Assembly: GCA_036365455.1 (NCBI GenBank)
Contig: JAWQUS010000003.1
Location: 7,398,001 to 7,462,000, forward strand
Length of the DNA: 64,000 nucleotides
Direction: 5' to 3'
Origin: Macrosoma leucophasiata
Lineage: Eukaryota > Arthropoda > Insecta > Lepidoptera > Hedylidae
Shown in pieces: positions 21,975 through 34,068 of this stretch. The translations under genes and the position numbers were made by a program. Position 1 is the stretch's first letter. The number at the start of each line of letters is the position of its first letter. The notes under the pieces are model-generated. The model was not told the DNA's origin and searched no databases. It saw nothing but the letters and a program-made list of their open reading frames with translations.

Positions 21975-22744
21975 ATGCGTGGACTATTTTGAATAAATTT
22001 TCTTAGCGTTTTCCAAACCGCTCGCGCAATCGCAGCGTAGGACAATCGGTGTTTTCTTGGATATGAATGAATTACGATTCGTTTTTTTTTAATAATCTTA
22101 CATCGCAACTGGATTAATGTTCAGTACAAAGATAGAGTCGAGCGGCGGGCACAAATCGATTGCTTGATAAACACTTAAATTAGGATTACATATCTATATT
22201 TTCAAGTAGGTGCACCTTATCAAATACTTCGCTTTTAGATTAATTAGGAATTTATTATACGTCTGCTGTATTTATATTTGTAATGAATTGAATATTTCTT
22301 ACCTTCGATAAAGATATAGGTAGCTCATGTAAAATTAGTGCATGATATAATTTTTTGTTGATTCAAAATTTTATCCTATAGGTAATAAAAGCTCTCAGTT
22401 AATTGAAGTTACATCAAGTACCTACCTATATAATTGAAAAATGTTTTAAAGAATCCTTGCTTTTTATAAGTGATTTTCGGTAGTAATGGCATTTAAACAT
22501 GTAATGATTTTTTTTTAATCTACGACACATATAGAAATTAGGTACATTTTATTATTTTTAAATTAATAAAAAAAAATCGAGTTAGGAGTGTTCTATGTAA
22601 TAATACAACCATAAAAACACGGATGTTCCTGTACGTGGCATACCTACTGCATCGCGTTACGTTAAACGTAGGTATAAGTAAAGCGGTTAGAAAATTGTAA
22701 ATAATATAACATTACTTGGTGAATAATATAATTTTCGTACTGGA
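21975..22744. other. AT-rich DNA, start of putative intron
   Basis: No gene or clear repeat was seen. Confidence 0.5.
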
Positions 22745-23020
22745 TGTAGAGCTACAGTGACGGAGCTCTAGGGCGTAATTAACTCATTACCTAATTTAAT
22801 CGGTCCCTAGAAGGTAGTAGATATACAGCGCAATCGTATATAGTTCAGGTAATGTAGGTACCTACGTCCCCGCAATTTATATACACAGATTTCCTAAGAT
22901 AGGCAACGCATGTACATTGAAATCTCTGGTTTTTATGGAGATGTTTATATATTACGGTACTAATTTACCATCAGGTGAACTGTATGCTTGATTTCCACTT
23001 TCATGATATGAAAAAATAAA
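22745..23020 (+). mobile_element. diverged retroposon family G
   Basis: GTAGAGCTACAGTGACGGAG, TACCTAATTTAATCGGT, TTTATGGAGATGTTTATAT and ATTTCCACTTTCATGATATG mark a full-length but old member, of the 'TTCATGATATGAAAA' tail subfamily. Confidence 0.7.
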
Positions 23021-25262
23021 TTGTTTATTATTGTTATCAGTAATTTAATTATTAAGATTTTTAACTTTTTTATGATTACTTAAAATTCAATACAAGCTTC
23101 ATACCTACCACATTTTCACATTTACCGTGAGACCATTTTTTAGATACCAAATAATTTATTATAAATGAAGTCATTAATGACAATCATTAATCGATTTCGC
23201 AAATAAATTTGAAACAATCCTTGAATTTAATTTATCGTTATTATAATCATTATGTTAAGTTTTGAAACAAAAAGTGGATAAGTCCAAAAAGATAACAAAA
23301 CTCGCGCTTTTTATTATATAAATGTAGGTCATCGCAACACGACGGGTTGAATGTAGAGATATTATGTTTTAATTAACTTAGCACCTCTTTATCCTTGAAG
23401 GGGTGAGCAGAAGTGTCAGAATTGATTCGCGTGTTACTCGATTCAAAATACAAATTTAGATTACTTTCGATACTAGAGATAGTGTTTTCCAAACCGGTCC
23501 CAAAAACGACTTTTTGTCAATTCTGAACGAAAAGATTATTTCTTTATTTTGCCTTTAAAGATTTATTTAGATTAGGAAGCGGTTGACTGTTTGTTCAAGT
23601 ATTCTAATTCTTATTTATATATTATAGGGAAGCTTCCTACTATTTCCTAAGCTGAAAGTATGCTGTAGAAAGGTGTGTAGATATATTATTATTTTTCCAG
23701 TCAATTCTATGATTTAGTATGAAAATCGTACTAAATACCTCAGATATAACAATACAATTCCTTAACAATTGAGCTACGGGCATCATACGTTTGTAGGTAG
23801 TATTATATTTAGTAAATATCTTCACACTAAGTTGCTTACGGGGTAGGCATATAACCTAACGCCAAAAATCTCTGTTACTGCAATCTTTCCGTGTTTCTTC
23901 GCCTTGTCAGAGTTTTAATGCGACTGGTTAAAAATGTGGTAAGTAAATTGTAGTTTAGTGAGACTGTAATTCGAAGTAAAATCTGGGGGCGTGATACACC
24001 ACACTTTACTTACCTCACGTAGAGCCGAATTTTCAACGCTTATTTGGTTTCAGAGTCGTGTCAAACTCATAATTTAATTTGTCTACTTATTGTTTATCCG
24101 GTAAAGATGCATTAAAGTAAAATAACTGTGAAATAAATTTTGTAATGGAACTTTGGTAGTCAGACTTTCAATCAAAGTAAAGCCATAGTGCGGTTTGTAA
24201 ATTTCGTTCTTAGAATTTTGCGAGTCGACCAGCTGCAGGTCTACTCTTGATTTCAATTCCGATCAACTGGCATTGGAATTTTGATGTTTGCTGTTCTTGA
24301 ATTAAACACTAGTGCCTTATTATTACAATATTGCGTGTAACGAGGTCAGGTCAACCTATGGAGAAGACACTGGGCACAATGTGATGTGATATTGTGAGGA
24401 TTGGATAATATTGGAATATGTTGCTGTCATTCGGTTTCGAACTTCTCCAAGCCGTGTGTTAAGTTTAATAGGTGTTTAAATTGAAATTAAACAAGGTTTT
24501 AGGATTTATCTCGCGTGTGTATTATACACTAAATTGGAAATTTAATTAATGATAAAAAATGTTTTTGTGACATAAAAATCTTGCTTATCTTTTATTTCCT
24601 GGCATTTTTGTGATATTTCTGGATTTACTTGTAAATATCGTTAATATAAAATACACTCGCATTTCATGCATATCTTGAAGCTAGTATTGGACACACTTCA
24701 ATTCTCAAAGTATGACTAAGTGAAAGAGTGGTAAATTGACTTCTGTAGACTGTGACCGTACAACCAAGGATGTCTTGTCTAGTACATAAAATATAGGTAT
24801 TTATTGACCGAATAGCGAGTGAATTTTTGGAATTCAATATAGGTAATCGGAATAGGATTTGAGGAGCGCTAAACGCTACTCACCGCTTTTATCCCTTTGA
24901 TTTTTCTTGTCTTACGAAAGCAATACTGATAATCCTGAGCACTGCTACTAACATGTAACTATTATAAGTTATGTAACATAATAATATTGTTTATTCTATA
25001 ATTGCAATTTACTCAGGTTTCTGTTTAGAGTCAAATATCCGTACATTGTGTTGTCAAGTATTCCATATTATAATTTATGTTATAAAAACAATGTGATGTC
25101 ATAGTGTTATAGAATTGAGTAATATTTCAATGTCATAGGTATGCTTACTATGTATCTAATATTTACTTATGTTGTGTTTACTAAAAATATTATCTTTGCA
25201 AGTTGAAGGTCGAACTGATGCCTGGATTTGTAGTAATTAATGTACTCATAAAAATGTAATTA
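23021..25262. other. single-copy-looking AT-rich DNA
   Basis: 2.2 kb without a supported gene. AGGATTTATCTCGCGTGTG at about 24,502 echoes a phrase at about 1,998. Otherwise nothing. Confidence 0.5.
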
Positions 25263-25292
25263 GTGAGCCATACTGCATACAGTATGGCTCAC
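25263..25292. repeat. 13-bp perfect hairpin
   Basis: GTGAGCCATACTG and its reverse complement flank the loop CATA. Confidence 0.85.
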
Positions 25293-25696
25293 CATAGTAT
25301 ACAAATATTGAATCAAAATAAGTTTGACTGTGTGTTCTTTTCTTAAATTATAGGTTAATGATTGCAATGCAACTGTTGAATTGTTAAGTGCATTCCTCGA
25401 ACGTTTCTAAAAATATTGTTCACACATATGTGATCTGCAGACTTTTTACCGGTTATCAAAATATACTGATGTATCTATTTTCGTACCTACTAAATTATCA
25501 AAAATTTGATTCATTACTGGAATATAAATTATTTGAACATGAATGTTTTTTTACAGATTCAATTAAATTATTTTATTAAACTAAAGAGCTTTTTACAAGA
25601 TGAAAGTTGTGAAATATTAAGGCCAAAGAAAAGTCGAGTACATTTTCAAAAACCGTTTAACTGGTAATAGCGTTCCAGTGTAGTGCAGTATAGGGA
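25293..25696. other. AT-rich intervening DNA
   Basis: Nothing recognisable was seen. Confidence 0.5.
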
Positions 25697-26125
25697 CCCA
25701 GACCTCCTGAATTATAGGGCCGTATATTGCCACCTGGCCATAACACGATAGCATTGATTTTTTTATGTAGTGAAAGTGTGAAAAAAGCATGCAGTTGCAT
25801 TGATGTTAAGTGATGACTGCAGCCTATGGACACTCACACAAAGACCATGGTCAAAATACAGATGCGTATACCACTCCTGAGGCCTAAGGTGTTATGCTTC
25901 TGTGCCGGAAATTACAGGGCGGTACATTACCACCTGACCGGAAAACGATAGTGCTGAACACTACCATTCAGCGCCAGGTAGGTATATTAGGTGGCGTACG
26001 CTCGCGAGCTCCGTCACTGGAGTTCTACCACCAGTAATTGAAACTAGCATTTATCGGCACATAAATTGGGTAATACGGTGGTACCTACGCCTGCGAGCTC
26101 CGTCATTGAAGCTCTACCACCAGTT
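25697..26125 (-). mobile_element. retroposon family G copy hosting a second copy
   Basis: The host element is read in two pieces on the minus strand: 26,035-26,125 (head, GGTGGTAGAGCTTCAATGAC) and 25,697-25,757 (GTGTTATGGCCAGGTGGC onward). A complete second member of the same family sits between them. Confidence 0.75.
25758..26034 (-). mobile_element. retroposon family G, nested full-length copy
   Basis: Runs from ACTGGTGGTAGAACTCCAGT to a 7-nt A-tail next to the host sequence. ATTGA is present on both sides as a probable short target duplication. The insertion into a relative gives a clean definition of both ends of the family, about 275 bp. Confidence 0.8.
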
Positions 26126-26329
26126 TAGATAAAGTAAAATGTGCCGACTGTTAACCTAATCGCTATCGGCCATTGTGGCGTGTGTGTGTACGCGCAAAGT
26201 AAACCACATACGTGATTCATTTATTTACTAAGCCATAGAAACTGTAGTGCCTGGAAATCTTTGCTGGATTTATGTATGGATAAAAAAGCGAGCGTATCTG
26301 CTTCTGCTTCACTTTAATGCCGAGTGCCT

Positions 26330-26452
26330 TTTTGTACGTAACGAAGGTGATAACCACGCAGTTCATATGGGTGTTAAGTGATGACTGCAGCCTATAGACA
26401 TCTGCACAAAAACCAGAGGTCAAAACGCAGATGCGTTGCCATCCCTGAGACG
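26330..26452 (-). mobile_element. retroposon family G, 3' fragment
   Basis: Minus-strand TCTCAGGGATGGCAACGCAT ... GGCTGCAGTCATCACTTAAC ... CCATATGAACTGCGTGGTTA. It is 5'-truncated and abuts the GC-rich island. Confidence 0.7.
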
Positions 26453-26454
26453 CC

Positions 26455-26740
26455 TCGCCATGTACTTGGCGACCCCGATGACGATTTTACCGTCAACAAC
26501 CCCCCTCTGTCAGAAAAGGATTCCCGCACACTGAACATATAGTCACACACCACAGCAGATATACAGTCCGCGCCGGCGCCGACGAGGTCCCATATTTCTC
26601 ACGGCCAGCGCATGTTCTGCCGTGCGCAGGCCAAGTCCGTCACTAGATTCAACCCAGCCAGCCACACACCCGACCGCGCCCGTATTGCTCAACTGAGTAG
26701 ATTGCTTCCTACAACAGCCGCGGGGCCAAGCGCGCTTCAT
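26455..26740 (-). promoter_or_regulatory. GC-rich island with TATA/initiator pair on the minus strand
   Basis: This ~285-bp block is far more GC- and CpG-rich than its surroundings (e.g. GTCCGCGCCGGCGCCGACG). On the minus strand a TATATC (26,563-26,558) lies exactly 31 bp upstream of the A of a TCAGT initiator (26,534-26,530), which is canonical arthropod core-promoter geometry. A 65-codon minus-strand frame upstream of that point (26,740-26,543) has no recognised motif. It could be a host promoter or alternative first exon, the 5' end of a GC-rich retroelement, or coincidence. Confidence 0.35.
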
Positions 26741-27190
26741 GCAATAAGCAGTGATAATGCGGCATTGGTCAAAATTTGATCAAAATGGTTTAAAAAAACG
26801 TCACATAAGAATACAAAGAAAGAAATAACGCTCTACAAAACTGAAAAAATGCCGTCCTTTTCTTAAGGCCGATGTGCAATATATCTTGCTGGATATTGTC
26901 ATCATCATCACTCACTCAAATTAGGTGGAATATCACGTAGCAAAGTCAGGCGTTCTTCACTTTTCGTTTCGTCATATTACTGGTTAAGACTAGAAATAAA
27001 GAGTCAAATGTGCACCAGTATTTTTTAATTTGATAATGAAGTATAATATTATGTCTAAAGCGTTATTGTAAATAAATGGTCGATAACATACATATTAATT
27101 AAAAAACAATGAGCTTATCTTTATTTATTCGGACGAGATAAATCAGTTATACCTAAGAGCTGATTTGTCTGTCTTAGCTAGTTTTTGCAC
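26741..27190. other. AT-rich intervening DNA
   Basis: Nothing recognisable was seen. Confidence 0.5.
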
Positions 27191-27295
27191 ATGTATGTAT
27201 CTTCACGCCAGGTCCCTAACGGGGTAGGCAGAGAGTGTAGGGCGCCAGATATCCCGGTCCTGACATACCTCTCGTGTCTCTCTCTCTGTTTTTGC
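27191..27295 (-). repeat. RTE-like LINE 3' tail fragment
   Basis: GTATGTATCTTCACGCCAGG, TCCCTAACGGGGTAGGCAG and CCAGATATCCCGGTCCTGAC match 29,091-29,165 almost base for base. Minus orientation is inferred from the longer copy, which retains coding sequence. Confidence 0.75.
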
Positions 27296-28629
27296 ACATG
27301 TTAACGAATTATAGATTTAAAGAAAAACATTACGTGGGATAATAATGTACAACTTACCCGCAATAGATCTATTTAGATAGATAGTCTGTAGTAGCAGGTT
27401 CAAGTCCAAGTTGATTTTATACTTTCCATTTTTCTTTATGATACCTACCATCAATTACATTCTAAAATACGAAATAACTAAAATTAATAACAAATAGATC
27501 AAATCAAAATACACGCATCTCGTTGTTTACTGATATTGCTTCATTAATCGATGTAGAGCACCAGCGGAGGTGGAGCACCAGTAAAGGGGATTAATTTGTT
27601 CTGAAAAACTTTTTACATGTAACCTACTTAGGTATGTACCTGACATGTACCTTTCGTAGATATCCTTTCCTACCCTTTCAAAAATATATATTTGTAACTA
27701 TATAAAACATCTATATTTTGAATATCATAAATAACATTGAAAGTAAAGTTTTATTTCTCAAAAAAGGCAACGCGCGTATAGATCTCAAAATATAGCTCAA
27801 AAATAATAAAGTTTTAATAGCCGTAAAAATACAAAAAAAATGGTATTAAATGGAACATATAATTTGTTTTACACCATTGAAACTGTTCATGTCGTAAAAC
27901 TAAAGCATATCATAATATTCTTATTTAAAACAATGTTGTAAATCAAGCGCATTATAAAATGTACCCAATCTCCATTAAGCTTACAATATCCATATTCTAT
28001 GTTTCTAAACATTGCGCAATAAATGTATTATAACATTTTAATGAATACTGTCAATATATTAGCACATAAACGAGTTTTTTTCTTTGTATAACAATGTCAA
28101 TCTTTGATATGTTTATGACTTTACGTTTTCTATAACGATTTATATTTATTAGCAAATAGAAAAATGGATTAATTTATGATGTACAAAAGAGGGACAACTT
28201 ATCTTGTAGCAATAAAGCTAGTGAAATATGTATGAAGGCTTTTGTTTTCTATTCTATTTTGACACTGATCGCTATGCGTTTGAATATTAATTATTGGATG
28301 TTGCTAACCGTTGAAAATCGTTGAGTTGAGTGAGAGAAAACTAAAGTTTCATGCCTTTACTTCCCCGAAAGCTTAGACAAAAATACATACATGCAAACCA
28401 AACATGCATTCATACCTTCATGTAAACCACTTACGTGTAATTTGTTAAAAATATTATCACTTACAATCGGAGTTTTCTAGGAATTGTAATAAATCTAATT
28501 ATATCCTTTTTACCTGAAAATTCATATCACACTTTCTTGTAAGTAACGTTTCATTTGAAAAATGTTGTATCAATTTCCACCTGTTTAAATAATCTGCATA
28601 TGGCTATACATCACTTTAGATAATATTTA
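27296..28629. other. AT-rich intervening DNA
   Basis: No gene. A tiny GTAGAGCACCAGCGGAGGTGG near 27,552 may be a family-G head remnant. Confidence 0.5.
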
Positions 28630-28925
28630 CTAGTGGTAGAGCTACAGCGACGGAGGTCGAGGGCATAGCACTGCATTACCTATTCTACTTATCGGCTGCT
28701 TAATTATAGTATTTAGCGGTATTGTATTTGGGTCAGGAGGTTATACCTACCTATATGGCCCTTTAGTTTTCGACACGGAGGCATGACAACTTAGGCCTCA
28801 TGAGTGCCACCGCATCTGCATTTAAATATCTGGTTTCATGTTGATGTTTATATGCTGTAGTATTACTTACCATCAATGTAAACTGCACATTTGTTTGCCA
28901 CATCATGACATGAAATAAAATGATG
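28630..28925 (+). mobile_element. diverged retroposon family G, full-length
   Basis: AGTGGTAGAGCTACAGCGAC head, ACTTAGGCCTCATGAGTGCC middle, ACTTACCATCAATGTAAACT and CACATCATGACATGAAATAA tail. Confidence 0.75.
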
Positions 28926-29088
28926 ACCGGTAAGGTGAAGTATAACAATATTCCCAGATAATAAACAGGGATTACTGATATAAGAGGTTTAAAATTAATA
29001 TGTAGGCAAGTAGTTTTTTACGAAAGCTTTTTTTATCCAAAAAGCAAGAGAATGTCACCGTATGTGTACGTAGCTAAAAACAGAAATT

Positions 29089-29432
29089 AGTATGTATGTA
29101 TCTTCACGCCAGGTCCCTAACGGGGTAGGCAGAGAGTGTAGAGCGCCAGATAACCCGGTTCTGACAAACCTCTCGTGCCTCGTCTACATTCATCATTCTC
29201 TTCATACATGCACGCCGATTCCTAAGACTTTTGATCCCACCATCAGACAGAACTCGACCTATTTGGTCATGGTAGGTCAGTCTTGGTCTTCCTTCGCATT
29301 GTATATCTGTTTAGGCATTCGACATTCTTTCTATATGCCCGAACCATCGCAGCATGCCTTTTTTCATTTTTACACCGATACTATCATTCACACAAAGCCT
29401 TTTTCTTACATCTTCATTACGAACAGAAATTA
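29089..29432 (-). pseudogene. RTE-like LINE remnant: end of ORF2 plus 3' tail
   Basis: On the minus strand a frame from about 29,430 to 29,310 encodes RNEDVRKRLCVND, then MKKGMLRWFGHIERM. The LRWFGH(I/V)ERM phrase is characteristic of the C-terminus of RTE-type reverse transcriptases. The frame then breaks, although reading continues in other frames (GGGTCGGGT-like blocks near 29,280) into a non-coding tail ending at TGGCGTGAAGATACATACAT. 5'-truncated and decayed. The tail is shared by fragments at 27,191, 13,138 and 62,091. Confidence 0.8.
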
Positions 29433-30073
29433 GTGAATATATGTACATTTGAACTCTATAGTAAATTTTAAAAGTAACTTGGAAATCGTAGATGTATAAA
29501 AGCATGCATGGATGCATGATTTACTGACTTTAGATCACCCAGACGATAGCAACGAGATATGATATAGATAGAGAGATGGATTTTAAGACACAATCGGATA
29601 TCTGTTTATTCAGGATTGCGGAAATACATCTCTAACATCAAAACCGCGTAAATAATTAAAGAATTACATTTGTGAACTGAGATGGTGTGACAAGTGTCAT
29701 GTTCATCTTTCCTCATACTTATCGGTCCAAGAATTTAAGTAATTCAAAATTAACGTCATCGATTAAAAACTGGTAGTGAAAATTCATGAGAACGTGGGCG
29801 TATAAATTATTATGTTTGACGATAGGTAAATAGAAACATAGGTCATCAGTCAAAATGGATATCCGTGAGGTTGACACATCATAAAATGTATAAATTATCT
29901 TGCCGATTCGTTTATTCGACGAGACGAAACTTGAATAATGGGATATTTCTGTTCTACTCATATAATTACTTATATATGATGTAAACTTGTGAGTGATAAA
30001 GTGAAAGTTATTTCATACTACCTTAATTATAAGTTATGAACTTTTCTTATTTTGAAATTGTAGTTGCTAGAAA
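29433..30073. other. AT-rich intervening DNA
   Basis: Nothing recognisable was seen. Confidence 0.5.
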
Positions 30074-30174
30074 ATAAAGAAAAAACGGAAAGAAAAATTT
30101 GACTTCCGGCAAGAATCGAACCTGCGACCTCAGGATAACCAGTCCAGTCGCTTTACCACTAAGCTACCGAAGTC
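30074..30174 (-). mobile_element. tRNA-like element (family S3), complete head plus trailer
   Basis: The tRNA-like part is 30,101-30,174 on the minus strand: acceptor ACTTCGG with 6 of 7 pairs to CGGAAGT, box A TAGCTTAGTGG, box B GGTTCGATTCT, and a seven-base anticodon-type loop CTGGTTA. The minus-strand trailer AAATTTTTCTTTCCGTTTTT is T-rich (possible pol III terminator) and is shared with 5,482 and 39,376. The imperfect acceptor and shared trailer argue for a mobile tRNA-derived unit rather than a working tRNA gene. Confidence 0.7.
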
Positions 30175-30893
30175 CCACACTCAAAAATAGTACAATTATA
30201 ATTGTTGTTATTATAAGATTTTGCTATTCTTATCTGTTGTAGTTTTGCAGACGCAAATAGCTATTATAACCTAGCAGCGAGTGATTTCCAATTGAAACCA
30301 TAGGTCCTAAAATTCTAAAAATTGAATTTGAATATCTGAATGTCGTGATGAACTGAATAAGGTTAAATTTCTCGTGATGCTCGTGCAAGAACCGTGACTA
30401 CATTATAAATAAAGATATTTATATAATTACAATCGAATGAGTTATTAATTGATTGACTCGATAATAGACAAGGCAGAGCCTATGTTATATCTCTTGCAGT
30501 GCATAGCAAAAAATTATGTGAGCAAAATAGGGAAATAAAGATGGATGTCTGATTTATCTTTATGCAGATTAATTCATAGATGATATAAAATAAAAAATTA
30601 AAACATACACGCGACCATTTCCCCCTTTTTTTCATTTCATCGTGGTCTATTAGAACATAATCGCTTATAAAATTTGTGGCAGGCAAATCAGTTTATGTGG
30701 AAATATCTTTACGTCGTGTTCTTCGAATAAACAGCTGTAGAAAATATTTTTTAAGATACTGATGTAAGAAGACATAGTAGTTACAATGTATCAAAAGCTA
30801 GTGTTAAATCTATTTAAATTATAGGCCCACAACAGCGCTCAGCCGATCCTGAATGATCTCTGAACTTTATTTTTGTTTTAACACATTGTTAGT
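30175..30893. other. AT-rich intervening DNA
   Basis: Nothing recognisable was seen. Confidence 0.5.
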
Positions 30894-31378
30894 AGGGTTG
30901 CCAACTTTTCCAGCCGACATAACCGGACAACACATTTAATCGGATCGTACTTGGTCAAAATCGAAAAAAAAATGAGTTTTTTCATTGAGGTTGATTTGTT
31001 CCATAGGTTTTGGGTTATTACTTTGTAGAGAGGCAACATTTTAAAATATTTTTTCTAACTTCTCTTTTGGAACTTTTTGTTACGATTTTTCTAAGCGTTT
31101 AAAAAGTTAGTTTACTGTCAACAAACCCCTGAAGATGATGGTGTGATCGAGACCGGCTGGGTAAAATGTTTAAATAGTAATAAATAGTTGGGATTGGAAT
31201 CTGCCCGCCTGCCGCCGCCTTCGTGTCGTGCCGTATAGCTTCAGTCTGCGGCAGTCCTGGTACTTCACGCCGCGCGTCACGTTCATAATACTTGCTGACC
31301 AGACGAATTGAATCCGGTCGGAAGTAAGCAACCTGACCCCAACAATTGAAACCAAAAAACCGGACGGTTGGTAACCCT
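30894..31378. repeat. possible element with short inverted ends AGGGTTGCCAAC
   Basis: TAGGGTTGCCAACTTTTCC at the left is partly mirrored by CCGGACGGTTGGTAACCCTG at the right. The inside includes a GC-rich stretch (CCCGCCTGCCGCCGCCTTCG, 31,204-31,223). The pairing is imperfect and no target duplication was identified. Confidence 0.4.
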
Positions 31379-31386
31379 GATTGTTA

Positions 31387-31396
31387 GGTATGCTCT
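31387..31396. repeat. target site duplication, left copy
   Basis: GGTATGCTCT directly abuts the left terminus of the foldback element and is repeated exactly at 45,701-45,710. Confidence 0.9.
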
Positions 31397-31732
31397 GGCT
31401 CTGTGAACTTGGCATCCGACCTTGAATTTTTTTTTCTTTTTTTGGCTTAAATGATAGATTAGGGTATGTAGTAGATAGTAGTGAACGTAATTTCGTTTGT
31501 AGTAGTACCAAAAAAAAAATAAAAAAAATAAAAAAAATCTCATCCCCCGACATGAAAAAAATAATTTTTTTTTGGCTGTTTCTAATAGGTATGCGTAAGT
31601 AGTTGTTTGTAGTAAAAGAATTTTCGTTTGTAGTTCAACAGTTTTTTTTTTACAAATTTTTTTTTTTTTTGAGTTTTTAAAAAGCGTTTTCTTATTACTA
31701 CAATCGCTAAATACGACAGAAGGCAGTCCGTA
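31397..31732 (+). repeat. left terminal inverted repeat of foldback element
   Basis: From GGCTCTGTGAACTTGG through GGCTTAAATGATAGATTAGG, A-runs, CATCCCCCGACATG, CTGTTTCTAATAGGTATGCG and TTGTAGTTC to a T-run block and ACTACAATCGCTAAATACG. Nearly identical, in reverse complement, to 45,373-45,700. Differences are mostly homopolymer lengths and single substitutions. Confidence 0.9.
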
Positions 31733-32740
31733 GAGGTTTGTAGTGAAAGAGTTTTCGTTTGTAGTAAGCCCGAAGTTGTAAAAAAGTGACCTGATTATGT
31801 AAATCTGGTATGGGAGGTATGTTGACTGAACTACTTATGTATGACGGACTTGTCGATTACTACAAACGTCTAAAATGATAGAAGGAGGTCCCTAGAGGTT
31901 TGTAGTGAAAGAATTTTCGTTTGCAGTAAGCTCGAAGTTGTAAAAGAAGTGACCTGATTATGTAAATCTGGTATGGGAGGTATGTCGACGCAATAACTTA
32001 CGGTTGATGGACTTGTCGACTACTACAAACGTCTGAAATGATAGAGGGAGGTGCGTAGAGGTTTGTAGTGAAAGAATTTTTGTTTGTAGTAAGCTCGAAG
32101 TTGTAAAAAAAGTGACCTGATTATGAAAATCCGGTATGGGAGGTATGTTGACTGAACTGCTTATGTTTGATGGACTTGGCGATTACTACAAACGTCGAAA
32201 ATGATAGAGAGAGGTCCGTAGAGGTTTGTAGTGAAAGAATTTTCGTTTGTAGTAAGCTCGAAGTTGTAAAAAAAGTAACCTGATTATGTAAATCTGGTAT
32301 GGGAGGTATGTCGACGCAATAACTTACGGATGATGGACTTGTCGACTACTACAAACGTCTGAAATGATAGAGGGAGGTGCGTAGAGGTTTGTAGTGAAAG
32401 AATTTTCGTTTGTAGTAAGCTCAAAGTTGTAAAAAAAGTGACCTGATTATGAAAATCCGGTATGGGAGGTATGTCGACGGTATAACTTACGGTTGATGTA
32501 CTTGACGACTACTACAAACGTCTAGAATGATAGAGGGAGGTGCGTAGAGGTTTGTAGTGAAAGAATTTTCGTTTGTAGTAAGCTCGAAGTTGTAAAAAAG
32601 TGACCTGATTATGTAAATCTGGTATGGGAGGTATGTTGACTGAACTACTTATGTTTGACGGACTTGTCGATTACTACAAACGTCTAAAATGATAGAGGGA
32701 GGTCCCTAGAGGTTTGTAGTAAAAGAATTTTCGTTTGTAG

Positions 32741-32850
32741 TTCAACAGTTTTTTTTTTACAATTTTTTTTTTTTTTTGAGTTTTTCAAAAGCGTTTTCTT
32801 ATTACTACAATCGCTAAATACGACAGAAGGCAGTCCGTAGAGGTTTGTAG
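32741..32850 (+). repeat. internal copy of the TIR inner block (T-run cap) 1
   Basis: TTCAACAGTTTTTTTTTTAC, a second T-run and GAGTTTTT...ACTACAATCGCTAAATACG repeat the inner part of the left terminal repeat (31,633-31,732) inside the array. Confidence 0.85.
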
Positions 32851-34068
32851 TGAAAGAGTTTTCGTTTGTAGTAAGCCCGAAGTTGTAAAAAAGTGACCTG
32901 ATTATGTAAATCTGGTATGGGAGGTATGTTGACTGAACTACTTATGTATGACGGACTTGTCGATTACTACAAACGTCTAAAATTATAGAAGGAGGTCCCT
33001 AGAGGTTTGTAGTGAAAGAATTTTCGTTTGCAGTAAGCTCGAAGTTGTAAAAGAAGTGACCTGATTATGTAAATCTGGTATGGGAGGTATGTCGACGCAA
33101 TAACTTACGGTTGATGGACTTGTCGACTACTACAAACGTCTGAAATGATAGAGGGAGGTGCGTAGAGGTTTGTAGTGAAAGAATTTTCGTTTGTAGTAAG
33201 CTCGAAGTTGTAAAAAAAGTGACCTGATTATGAAAATCCGGTATGGGAGGTATGTTGACTGAACTGCTTATGTTTGATGGACTTGGCGATTACTACAAAC
33301 GTCGAAAATGATAGAGAGAGGTCCGTAGAGGTTTGTAGTGAAAGAATTTTCGTTTGTAGTAAGCTCGAAGTTGTAAAAAAAGTAACCTGATTATGTAAAT
33401 CTGGTATGGGAGGTATGTTGACTGAACTGCTCATGTTTGATGGACTTGGCGATAACTACAAACGTCTGAAATGATAAAGGGAGGTGCGTAGAGGTTTGTA
33501 GTGAAAGAATTTTCGTTTGTAGTAAGCTCGAAGTTGTAAAAAAAGTGACCTGATTATGAAAATCCGGTATGGGAGGTATGTCGACGGTATAACTTACGGT
33601 TGATGAACTTGACGACTACTACAAACGTCTAGAATGATAGAGGAAGGTGCGTAGAGGTTTGTAGTGAAAGAATTTTCGTTTGTAGTAAGCTCGAAGTTGT
33701 AAAAAAAGGGACCTGATTATGAAAATCCGGTATGGGAGGTATGTTGACTGAACTGCTTATGTTCGATGGACTTGGCGATTACTACAAACGTCGAAAATGA
33801 TAAAGAGAGGTCCGTTGAGGTTTGTAGTGAAAGAATTTTCGTTTGTAGTGAGCTCGAAGTTGTAAAAAAAGTAACCTGATTATGTAAATCTGGTATGGGA
33901 GGTATGTTGACTGAACTGCTCATGTTTGATGGACTTGGCGATTACTACAAACGTCTGAAATGATAGAGGGAGGTCCCTAGAGGTTTGTAGTGAAAGAATT
34001 TTCGTTTGTAGTAAGCTCGAAGTTGTAAAAAAAGTGACCTGATTATGAAAATCCGGTATGGGAGGTAT

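Noticed and set aside
26543..26740. 65-codon minus-strand frame in the GC island as a gene
   Set aside because: GC-rich DNA has few stop codons by composition. There is no motif, and it lies upstream of the possible start site rather than downstream.
30101..30174. Functional tRNA gene
   Set aside because: It has an acceptor mismatch, a weak anticodon stem, and a trailer shared with truncated copies elsewhere, which indicates a mobile tRNA-derived repeat.
31170..31553. 127-codon minus-strand open frame
   Set aside because: It crosses the boundary between the foldback terminal repeat (A/T-runs read as Phe-rich) and flanking repeat DNA. No domain.
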